14,267 nt of DNA from Baffinella frigidus (Eukaryota > Cryptophyceae > Cryptomonadales > Baffinellaceae), in the NCBI GenBank assembly GCA_026770585.1, contig MU646735.1, positions 352,377-366,643 of the forward strand, written 5' to 3'. The notes beneath the pieces were generated by a model. It worked only from the letters and a program-made list of their open reading frames with translations. It did not search any database and had not been told where the DNA came from. How positions within the stretch are numbered: the stretch's first letter is position 1; every line of letters begins with the position of its first letter. This document shows positions 1 through 9,100 of this stretch, piece after piece. Position numbers and translations under genes: made by a program.

Positions 1-312
1 GAGTTTAGGGTTTAGGGTTTAGGGTTTAGGGTTTAGGGTTTAGGGTTTAGGGTGGAGGGTGGAGGGTAAGGGGGTTGAGTTTAGGTTTAGGGTTGAGTGT
101 TTAGGGTTTAGGGTTGAGGGTTTAGGGTTGAGGGTGTAGGGTAAGGGGGTTGGGTTTAGGTTTATGGTTCAGTGTTGAGGGTTGAGGGTTTAAGGATTTA
201 GGTGAAGTTTTTAGGGTTTAGGGTTTAGTGTTGAGTGTTGAGTGTTGAGTGTTTAGGGTTTAGGATTTAGGGTTTAGGGTTTAGGGTTTAGTGTCTAGTG
301 ATTAGGGTTTAC

Positions 313-355
313 CGTCACTGTCGTCAACGCTCCCTGAGATCTCGCTGTAATTGTC
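313..355 (-). CDS. Exon 2 of the acidic signal-peptide protein (minus strand)
   Basis: On the minus strand the sequence CCCTAAACCAG runs into a 43-base block encoding D-N-Y-S-E-I-S-G-S-V-D-D-S-D plus one base, then GTAAAC. Both splice borders (AG before, GT after) are present. The acidic, Ser-rich composition matches exon 1 (890-1258). Exon 1 can end in phase 0 at 890, and this exon reads correctly in phase 0. Telomeric repeats lie on both sides. It ends in phase 1, so a further exon is expected left of the window. The exon is inferred from splice signals, composition and phase only. Confidence 0.5.
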
Positions 356-442
356 CTGGTTTAGGGTTGAGGGTTTAGGGTTGAGGATTTAGGGTTTGGG
401 GTTGAGGGTCTGGGGTCCTTTAGGTTTAATGGTTTAGGTCCC

Positions 443-467
443 TGAGATCTCGCTGTAATTGTCCTGG
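443..467 (-). pseudogene. Partial 5' copy of minus-gene exon 2
   Basis: Twenty-nine bases (439-467) are identical to 331-359: the CCAG acceptor plus the first 25 bases of exon 2. The match stops abruptly at a telomere-like CCTAAACC. In transcript order this truncated copy lies upstream of the complete exon, the same arrangement seen repeatedly in the plus-strand gene. Confidence 0.7.
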
Positions 468-520
468 CACACCACGTTTGGGTTTAGGGTTTAGGATTGA
501 GGGTTTGAGGTTGAGGGTCA

Positions 521-569
521 GGGTCCAGGGTCCAGGGTCCAGGGTCCAGGGTCCAGGGTCCAGGGTCCA
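521..569. repeat. Perfect heptamer array GGGTCCA x7
   Basis: Seven consecutive copies of GGGTCCA at the inner edge of the telomere-like tract. The unit keeps the 7-base period of TTTAGGG but has a different sequence, so it may be a homogenised variant of the telomeric heptamer. It gives a Pro-Trp-Leu-Asp repeat in one minus-strand frame, which I do not take as coding. Confidence 0.8.
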
Positions 570-889
570 CGGTGTAGGGTTTAGGGGATAGGGGGTAGAA
601 AATAGGGGAGAGGGGAGAGGGGGGAGGGCAGTTTATACAGCAAAAGGTGGCACGGCCCGGCCGTTGCAAACTGATCACAAACCGGCCAGAGTCTGGAGAG
701 TCTGGAAGGGGACGCCAAAAGTCGATTCCTCCTCAAGGCAGCTGTTTCAAAACTTAGCATGCATACCCTGGTACGCAATAACAAAGGCAACCCCCTTGTT
801 CTTTTCTGGCGTGGAAGGCGCCTCTCGAAAGGAACCCTGAGACAACAGAAGCTCACAGCTGGCCACTGCAGGGCTGGAAGGAAACGAAC

Positions 890-1258
890 CGAGTTCTCCT
901 CCGGAGTGTCGTCCTGGCTGCTCCGCCCGCTGCTCTCCTCCTCATCGCGCTTCACAGTCGCCGCCGCCGATACGATCCCCCCCTTCCGCCCCACAAGGTC
1001 ACCATCATCCTCCCTTTCGCTTTCATCTCTTTCCTCCCTGCCCTCTTCCTCGTCCTCGTCCCCCCCGCGGAGCCGGACTCCTAGAAATGCGCCGCGCCAA
1101 CCCCGGAGCGCAGGGGCTGCTGAAGCGCGGAGCACGCCGACCGCTCCCATGTCGCCAGGTGCTCCATGGGAGGACCACCTGGCGGTGGTGTCTGCGAGAG
1201 GGAGAAGGAGGCAAGCTGCGATGGTGCCAGCGACCAGCCGCGCACGCGACGGGGCCAT
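890..1258 (-). CDS. First exon of a signal-peptide protein with LRGG motif and acidic region
   Basis: I do not recognise the family. The start at 1258 has a favourable context (GCCATGG) and opens with MAPSRAR followed by a hydrophobic stretch (LVAGTIAACLLLPLA), a plausible ER signal peptide. An upstream in-frame ATG at 1285 would bury that segment. After about 50 Ala/Arg/Gly-rich residues comes GVRLRGG, then a highly acidic run of Asp, Glu and Arg (about residues 67-85), a short basic/Ala-rich patch and another Glu/Ser-rich stretch. The open frame continues to 581 but changes character after residue 123. I therefore place a donor at 889-888 (TCG|GTTCGT), in phase with exon 2 at 355-313. Signal peptide plus LRGG suggests entry into the secretory route or a complex plastid, but that is inference. 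Confidence 0.55.
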
Positions 1259-1695
1259 GGCAAGCAAGGCGCCGGAGTCGATCAAAACAAAGAGCCTCGC
1301 TGATTTGGCGCCCTTTGCACCGCTTGTCCCCCTCCGCGTCTGCTCCTAAGCGCCGCACACGAGCCCCGCCGCCCGCAAATTTTGGATTTTGTGGTAGGTT
1401 ATGGACCTCAGTTTTTCGCGAAAGTTTTCAGGTGTTCGAAGTTCCCCGTAAAAAAAGGTCGGTGAACTCCGACATTTTTGGAAATTCTTGATCGCAGATC
1501 CAGATTCATTCCAGCAGCCGTGTTTGGTGGGAATTGAGTGGATTAGTTGCCTATCGCGGCCTAGAGAGAGACCCCCTGGCCGGTGGCCGGTAACACGCTT
1601 CCTAGTCAACGCCACGATCGTAACAGCTGTAAAACTACCCGACCTATCCTTCTCGAACGGGTCGTGTTGCAGCGTGGCGGGCGTCCTCCAGCGCC
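1259..1695. promoter_or_regulatory. Divergent intergenic region, probable bidirectional promoter
   Basis: This 437-base gap separates two head-to-head start codons, at 1258 (minus) and 1696 (plus). It is the longest stretch of the window without telomeric repeats or an obvious palindromic element, as expected for conserved regulatory sequence. There is no clear TATA box near either start. An E2F-like TTTGGCGC occurs at 1303-1310. The 5' untranslated leaders of both genes should lie here. No regulator can be assigned with confidence. Confidence 0.45.
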
Positions 1696-1746
1696 ATGTC
1701 GCGCGCGGACACGGCCGTGGATCCCCGCGACCCGCATGGCCACAAG
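1696..1746 (+). CDS. Exon 1: N-terminus of the EF-hand/GST protein
   Basis: ATG in the context GCGCCATGTCG starts a 17-codon exon (M-S-R-A-D-T-A-V-D-P-R-D-P-H-G-H-K). It ends at AAG|GTCCAT in phase 0, and exon 2 starts in phase 0 after a 151-base intron. GTCC after the splice point recurs at other donors of this gene. The N-terminus shows no signal peptide. It has no recognisable domain, so support comes from Kozak context, splice pattern and GC-rich codon use. Confidence 0.5.
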
Positions 1747-4700
1747 GTCCATCCTCATCGTGCCTGCTTCCATACCTTCCTATCCCTTCGCGCGAAGGAA
1801 AACGGCCAGCGTCAACAGAAAACCTCCCGGTCTCGGAGAAGAAAAGAAGTGCGTTCTTGGGGGCTGACGAGCGCGTGCGGGTGTGGGGGGGGGGCAGGCG
1901 GAGGAGTTCAAGGAGATGGACAGCAACGCAGACGGCTTCCTCACCCCCGAGGAGCTCGAATCGGTCCAGTCCCGACACCTACTAACACCAGCCACCAGAA
2001 GTGAAAACAAATTGCCACCACCTCGATTTGGATCACTTCTGGTGGCTATGTTGACAAAACTCTCTGCTCCGAAAACCTAGCTCTGTCTCAGACTATTTTG
2101 GATCACCATTGAGCCCGGGCTCTTTTGAGTCGTTTCCGCTCCAAAGTTGCCGGATTTGTACCGCACAACCAGCATGTCAACTTGAGAATAGTCGGTCAAC
2201 CCGACTGAGGCAGAGGCACACAGAAGGCTACGAAGGGAATTTCGCTAGGAAAGAGCCAGGGCACGTCGGCGCCGCCCCCCCCCCTCCACTGCTGGCTCTG
2301 CCTAAACCCTAAAACGTAAACCCTAAACCCTAAACCCTAAACCCTAAACCCTAAGCCCTAGACCCTCAACCCTAAACACTTGACCCTAAACCCTAAGCCC
2401 TAAGCCCTAAACCCTCAACCCTAAACACTTGACACTAAACACTAAACACTAAACCCCAAGAGCGTCCGGGCGCGTCCCACGCGACGATGGCCTGTGAATC
2501 AAACAGGTCTATTTTGGTTGAGTCTTTCTATTATTCCCTGCACTTCTAAAAGTATTTTAATCCGAAATCCGGATAAGTTGACAGATTTGTGGGCGATTGA
2601 AGGAGAGTTGACGTTTGCAAACAGAGGGATTTGGTGCAGAGGTGATCGTTGCGTGGCCCCCCCCCCTTTGCCGTAAGCGCCCTCCCCCGCAGCAGCCTTG
2701 CCAACCCTTGTAATCTTAGTATACGGTGTATGCTTGGTGATATACGACTCTGGGTAGCTGACCTTTCGACATGTCCTTGTCTCGTGTCGCCTCCCCCGAG
2801 GCAACACGAGCCAACCAACCAACCAACCCTGAGTCTATCACCAGCCTTCACAGAGGGCGGTTTCGGAGAATCGCCCAAATATCCGATTGGCGGATTGCCT
2901 CGGGCTGGCGTTGGGGACACTACCGGTTGGCTGCATAAAAGTAGGATTATAGCTGGGTTATGGAACGACGTGGAAGCCTTTCGGAAAAAGATCAGATTCG
3001 AGGAGGTGCGTTTTTTCGCGCCCGAATCGGGCTACCTTTCCGTTACCTTATCCGTAGGAACCCCCCTATGCCCCTACTGGTTGCCTACCGTAGGGAACTA
3101 GCTCTCCCCCAGTTAAAACCGAAAACACCAAGAGGGTCCGGGCGCGGCCTCCCCCCTCTGCCGTGAGCGCCCACCCCCGCAAGTCCTTATCTGCTACTCA
3201 ACCTCGCTGCCGTGCCTTTCGGATTTGCTCTCAAGACTTTTAAACTCTGGTTGTAAACAGGATAAAAGTCAATTCCTTCGAAGAATCATGTCCAAAGTTG
3301 TGGAAATTCTTTTTGTGTGACCCAACCCCGGGCCTGATTCATTCTGTTAGCTACGTGACCAAACCCGCCCGTGACTGGTACAAAATTTAACACCCCCACA
3401 TTTAAAATACTCATTCTTCCAGCCTCGAGTGGATCCCTGTGCACTGTGCAGCGTAACGGAGAGCTGTCGTTCCAGCGCCGTCCTTTGCCCAGCCACTCGA
3501 GAATGCTAGAGGGGCCTATTTACATGTGGGGTTGTAAATAGTTGTACCAGGATAAGGTAAGGTAGCCTCCTGACTGTGCAATTTGAGCAGAGTCACGTGA
3601 CCATTCAACGAAAGTTACTACACAAATGCCCACTTTTAAAAGCACATCGGTTTTAAATAGGCCCCTCTAGCATTCTCGAGTGGAGAGAGCGCACTTCGAA
3701 GGGATTTTGAATTCTTTCTTCTCTTCTTTATTACTCTCGGTGCAGGTCCTAAATGAGGCCTTGGGCCTTGAGTTGAGTGATACAAAAGTCTATGAGCCTT
3801 AAGAAACGGGCTCGCCTCGGAAACGTGAGCTACAACCCCCTGGTGATTAGTCCCTAGGCCCAACGGTAGGCAGTACCGTAGGGACATCGGGAGGTTCCCA
3901 CGGATAAGGTAACGGAAAGTCTGTGAATTGTCCACCGAAAATCCCTTCGTAGCCCGCTGTGAGGTACGGGAGAGCGGTTTCCACTGTGCCGGCTCTGAGT
4001 GTGCCCCTTTCCCCCTCTGCAGGGCCTTCTGGATCGAGGCCACGACCCGGTACCTTGCCCCCAACTTTCACAGATTGAGCAAACCATCGATTTGCGGAGC
4101 CATTTTGACCTTGCATGAAGCCGGAATCCGGCTTCAACGGCTCCCATTCCCCTTGAAATCGGAACATCGGAATTCGACGATTTGCTCAAGCCGCCACGAC
4201 CCAATAGAGCGATGGTGGTAATTGTTGGCCGCTTTTCGGGTTGCCGGTTTGCCGGTTTGCCGGTTTTACAAGTCCCGTCAGGGTTTTAAAGCCGATTTCA
4301 TTGAAACCAGATTCCTCGAAGCGGTGCGTTTTGAAAGGGTTTTAGTTACTTTTGGTTCAAATGAAATCGGCTTTAAAACCCTTACGGGACTTGTAAAACC
4401 GGCAAACCGGCAAACCGGCAACCCGAAAAGCGGCCAACAATTACCACCATCGCTCTACCTTGCCCTTTCCTCTTCTCCCTGTTTCTCAGTTCCACACGGT
4501 GGACTACGAACCTTTCATCAAAAGTCAACTTGCCTTGAGGCACTCAACTTTCAGGACTTAGCAGCCATCGCGTGCTTCACGGATACAGTCCATCTAAACG
4601 ATTTGTACTAGAATCTTATCCATTGCCCTCTAACCTAACCGGAATTTCGCCTTAAATTCAAGGCGAAAAGGAACTCGGCCGCTGCTAAGTGACCAGGTGT

Positions 4701-6072
4701 GTTCTCCCGCTTAGCTGCCGTATTGGTGATAAAAACGGTCTCTCGCTTAGAGCTTCGTGGGCGGGCGCGGGACGCAGGAATCGGGTGAAACCCTAAACCC
4801 TAAACCCTAAACCCTAAACCCTAAACTATAAACCCTAAACCCTAAACCCTAAACCCTAAACCCTAAATCCTAAACCCTAAACCCTAAACCCTAAACCCTA
4901 AACCCTAAACCCTAAACCCCAAACCCCAAACCCCAAACCCCAAACCCCAAACCCCAAACCCTAAACCAGGAAGCGGTGTCAGACATTTTCGAAAAGCTGG
5001 ACGTGGAAAAGGAGGGCAGGATCTCTCTCGATCACTTCATCGCTGGCTGGTACCAAATCGCCTTTTTTAACCCCTTTGGTTTGCACTGGCGGGCGTCGGA
5101 TTCCGACGGGCTGTGGTACAAATCAAGGCGCTCGAAAAAGACGGTTTGCTCCCGCTCTGACCTTTTCGTGAATTTGGTCTTCTGCTGCGGAGCTCGACTT
5201 GGGAAAGGAGGGCTGGATCTTGCTCGATCACTTCCTCTCTGGCTGGTGATGGTTCAGGGGTCAAAGTTAAGGGTTCAAGGTTTAGGGTTCAGGGTTTAAA
5301 CCTGCTCGATCACTTGATCTCATGCTGGTTCGGCGGTGGTCCACCACCAACCCTCACGCCTTGGGCAGATCGACCATTTTCGATTTCCCGATTTCAAGGG
5401 GAATTGGAGCTGTTGAAGTCGGATTCCGACTTCAACCCCCTTGAAATCCCGAATCGAAAATCGTCGATTTGCCCAAGCCGTGAGGGTTGGTGGCATTACT
5501 TCTTCTTTGTTACTCTCGTTACAGGTCCTAAACAGGCCCTTGAGCCTCGAGTTGAGTGGTACAGAAGTCTATGAGCCTTGAGGCGAGAGTGTGGGCGCGT
5601 GCAGCAGCAGGTTAGTCAACAGGATCGTAAAGTGACTCTGCCACCCACCCAGCGGGCTACGAAGGGATTTTCGGCCCAAATCAGGCCATCTTTCCGTTAC
5701 CTTATCCCTAGGAATCCCCTCTATGTCCCTACGGATTGCCTACCGTAGGGTCCTAGGTCTTTTTGCTTCAAGGTTATTCGAAATCCCTTCGAAGTCCGCT
5801 GTGTGGTAAACCCTGAACCCTGAGCCCAGGGACGCGGCAGCGGCGGGGCAGATTCCCATGCGGCTTATCTACTGGCGCGTCAAGTCGCGCGGTTTCCTCA
5901 TTCAGGTCCAAAGTTGACGGGCTTTGTACCACGCGCCCGGAATGTCAACTTGTGGATAGTCCGTCAACCGAATGTCAACTTGTGAATAGTCCGTCAACCC
6001 CACGCAGGCAGAGATCTCATAGGAAAACGGTTTCAATTTGAAACTTTTTGATTTAATGGAAATTACTACACG

Positions 6073-6136
<64 letters not shown>

Positions 6137-9100
6137 GCGGGCGCTCCGGTGGAGTGTACAGGAAGTTGAGTGTACGCTACACCCTCACGGTTTACTCATG
6201 AGAGGTTTTCTGGAGGTACTGTGATACTGAGGAGGCATAACCCGTGGCAAGTGGCACTTGGGGGCTCATAACAAGATAACCTGCGGCTGGTGGCCGCGCA
6301 TGCAAACGTCAATCCGACCACTGAAGCTCCATTGCTTTGTGTGGTCAGAAGGGACCCTGCACCCTCACTACGCTACACCTCAGGGGAGACAATCGCAAAA
6401 GTCACCTCACATTCGGCCTCGAGTCAACTTATGCCAACTTCCAGGAAATTCCTGGAACCTGCCCTTACGGCAACTTTTGATTGACCACCATCACGTCTAA
6501 AGTGGACCCTAAACACTCAACACGCAGGTGTTGACTTTTGTCGGGTGGTAATGACTTTTGGCATGTTGTGACCGCGCACGCAGGGATGCGCAACTTCTCG
6601 TGGGACGGCGCCACGCCAGAGGGCTCGAAACATCCACTTTTGACATCTGTCAGGGGGGATCCCTTGAATGCTTAAGTCAACGACGCCAGATCTGATGTGG
6701 ATAAGGCGTCGGTTTCCCTCGAGCCCTCTGGCGTGGCTACACCCTCAACCCTGAACACTCAACACGCAGGTGGCGGCCGCGCATGCAGTTAATTTGACCA
6801 CTGAGACTCGATTGCTTTGTGTGGTCAAAAGGGACCCTACCCACACGGTGGGCTTCGAGGGTTTCGTTGGGCCTGGATTCCAGGGGGGTACGTGACCAAG
6901 TTGCACCAGAAAATCTCTAGAGTTAATTGCAGCAAGGCAAGTTGACTTTTGATGAAAGGTTCGTAGTCCACCGTGTGGCCCCTCAACCCTAAAAAATCAA
7001 CCCACAGGTGGTGGCAGCGCACGCAGAGATGCGCAACTTCTCGTGGGACGGCGCCGCCGCCAGCGTGCCCGACGACTGGAAACCGGTCTCGTTCGCTCAA
7101 AAGTTGACGGATTCGTACCGGGAATCCAGCATGTCAACTTTAGCATAATCCGCGAGGAACAACGCGAGTGAGGGATGGCGGCGCGCCCAGCGTGCCAGAC
7201 GACTGGAAACCGGTCTCGTTCCTAACCCCCAAACCCTAAACCCTAAACCTTGAACCCTAAGCCCTAAACCCCAAACCCTAAACCCTAAAACCTAGAACCT
7301 AAACCTAACCCAGGACGCGGTGTTTGAGCAGCTGCCCGTGGCGTGCCCTAAACCCTGAACCCCAAACCCTGAACCCTGAACCCTGAACCCTGAACCGTAA
7401 ACCATGAGCCCTGAACAGTAAAAAGGGAGCAAGGGGGTACTAAGCTGTCAACGCCATGGGGATAGTAGTTGATGCTGTTGATACAGTAGTTGAAACTTTT
7501 GATACAGTAGTTGATACTGGTGATAGTAACGTGTTGATACGGTTGATACAGGACGCGGCGTTTGGGCAGCTGCCCGTGGCGGTCTTCGGGAGCAAGCTCA
7601 AGATCGCCCAGTCCATGGCCATCGTCCGCTTCATCGCCCGCAAGATGGGTGCGTCTCCTTTCCTGCTGAAAATTACCATGGATTGAGCGATCTCATATGG
7701 AAACGGTTTTTAAGTCAAAAGTTTCTGGTAATGAAATTTACTACACACAATTATTTTTACTAGTAATATAAAAGCATTTGTGTAGTAATTTTGATCAAGA
7801 TTGAAACCGTTTCCATATGAGATCGCGCAGTCCATGGCCATCGTCCGCTTCATTGCAAGGAAGATGGGTGTGTTTCCTCCCTCCCTCCCTCCCTCCCTCC
7901 CTCCCTCCCTCCCGAGGCAGAAAATCTGAATCGAGCACGTCAAGCACGCTCTGCTCCATCCTTGCTCCCCACGCCATGTCACAAGTGGGGTTTTCATACG
8001 CACTCGTTCGCGCTAAAAGTGTTTCCTGGTACAAGAAAATATCATAGTGCCCAGCAAGAGCTCCAATGCTTCGCAAATTTGGTTAGGGCCCTAACTAAAT
8101 GTAATTAGGGCTGGAATCCCGTTTGATAGGAGTTGGACGACGGTTAAATAGGAGGGCCCTAACCACGGAGATTGGTAATTTATTGCCAAACAACCAGCGT
8201 CAGCGCTGCATATGCCTTCCGCATTGTGCTACATACTTACCCCGTGTCGGCCGCTCTTACGAGCCTTTTCCGGATGGATTCTATCTCCACCTCCTACACA
8301 CTAACTAAATTAATAAGGGCCCTGACCAAATTAATAAGGGCCCTAACCAAATTAATTAGGGCCCTAAGCAAAGGACAAAAGTTAATTGGGGCCCTAACCA
8401 AAGGACGAAGACCAATTAAGTCCCTAACCAAACTGCGTGCAGAGATTGAAGGGGACACCGACTGGGATTTTGCAGATTTGGTTAGGGCCCTAACTAAATG
8501 TAATTAGGGCTGGAATCCTGTTTGATAGGAGTTGGAAAAAGGTTAATTAGGGCCCTAACCAAAGAGAGATTGGCAACTTATTGCCAAACAACCAGCATCA
8601 GCGTCGCACATGTCTTCCGCATAGTGCTACATACTGTACCCCGTGTCGGCCGCTCTTACGAGCTTTTCCCGGACGGATTCCATCTCCACCTCCTACCGCT
8701 GGAATCCCGTTTGATAGGAGTTGGACGAAGATTGATCAGGGCCCTAACCAAATTAATTAGGGCCCTAAACAAAGGTTAATCAGGGCCCTAACCAGAGGAC
8801 GAAGTTTAATTCGGGCCCGAACCAAAGGACGAAGGTTAATTAGGGCCCTAACCAAATCTCACTGAGTGCAGGGATTGACGGGGGAAACGACTGGGACTTT
8901 GCAATGTCCGCAATGCTCCTTGAACAGTACTCGGCAACCGAGTTGACGTCAACTCAGGCGGGGGGCAGCCAGAGCCCTCTAGCATCCAAACTCTCCCCTT
9001 GGCTTCACGCCGCGGTCGTGTATGTCAACTTTGGGGGTGGGCGTCAACTTTCCCCCTGGGTGCACTAACCAAATCAAACTGCCTGCAGGGATTGACGGGG

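Larger units (their letters stand above)
1..571. repeat. Degenerate telomere-type repeat tract (TTTAGGG on + strand)
   Basis: TTTAGGG units and variants (TTGAGGG, GTTGAGG, TGGAGGG) fill most of this stretch, interrupted by unique blocks at about 311-359 and 434-480. A true left chromosome end would read CCCTAAA on the plus strand, so the orientation is wrong for a terminal telomere and the tract is interstitial. Read on the minus strand, the sense strand of the gene starting at 1258, it is C-rich CCCTAAA and lies in that gene's introns. The tract contains minus-gene exon 2 (313-355) and a partial copy of it (443-467). Confidence 0.85.
2456..3181 (+). repeat. Segmental duplication within intron 2
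   Basis: CCAAGAGCGTCCGGGCGCG (2456-2474) recurs with one change at 3128-3146. The C-rich block with TTGCCGTAAGCGCCC (about 2657-2690) recurs at 3147-3181. In the first copy a MITE separates the two parts. Confidence 0.65.
1964..4969 (+). other. Intron 2 (3.0 kb), filled with repeats and MITEs
   Basis: The donor is GTCCAG and the acceptor CCCTAAACCAG. No conserved coding exon was seen inside. It holds a small hairpin (1990-2047), a shared repeat (2082-2135), an introner-like element (2131-2213), telomere repeats (2307-2455), a MITE (2477-2656), a segmental duplication (2456-2690 and 3128-3181), MITE pieces (about 3037-3105, 3352-3432, 3493-3683, 3728-3964) and the elements at 4055-4690. Short open frames here are repeat-derived. 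Stretches 2690-3030 and 3182-3350 show no feature I can name. Confidence 0.6.

Noticed and set aside
1-571. A real chromosome end at the left of the window
   Set aside because: At a left end the plus strand should read CCCTAAA. Here it reads TTTAGGG, the repeats are degenerate and contain exon sequence.
484-678. Minus-strand frame with Pro-Trp-Leu-Asp repeats
   Set aside because: It is produced entirely by the GGGTCCA heptamer array and telomere repeats.
759-1349. Plus-strand open frame of 196 codons rich in Ser, Pro and Arg
   Set aside because: It is the antisense shadow of the signal-peptide exon (890-1258). Its composition is that of reversed acidic codons and it has no domain.
1346-1985. 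Overlapping 165- and 210-codon frames on both strands
   Set aside because: They cover the promoter region and cross the EF-hand exon in the wrong frame. No conserved motif and no splice logic.
3636-4204. Several minus-strand frames of 100-140 codons
   Set aside because: They lie within dispersed repeats and reversed MITEs (3728-3964, 4064-4204); similar peptides recur wherever those repeats occur.
4976-5299. Reading EF-hand exon 3 through its donor to a stop at 5300
   Set aside because: The extension beyond the Gly-Trp has no EF-hand character, and its far end runs through the decayed copy in another frame. The splice donor with phase match is the better model.
6258-6500. 80- and 64-codon plus-strand frames
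   Set aside because: They start in a short exon 5 copy and continue into duplicated intron sequence; no domain and no independent support.
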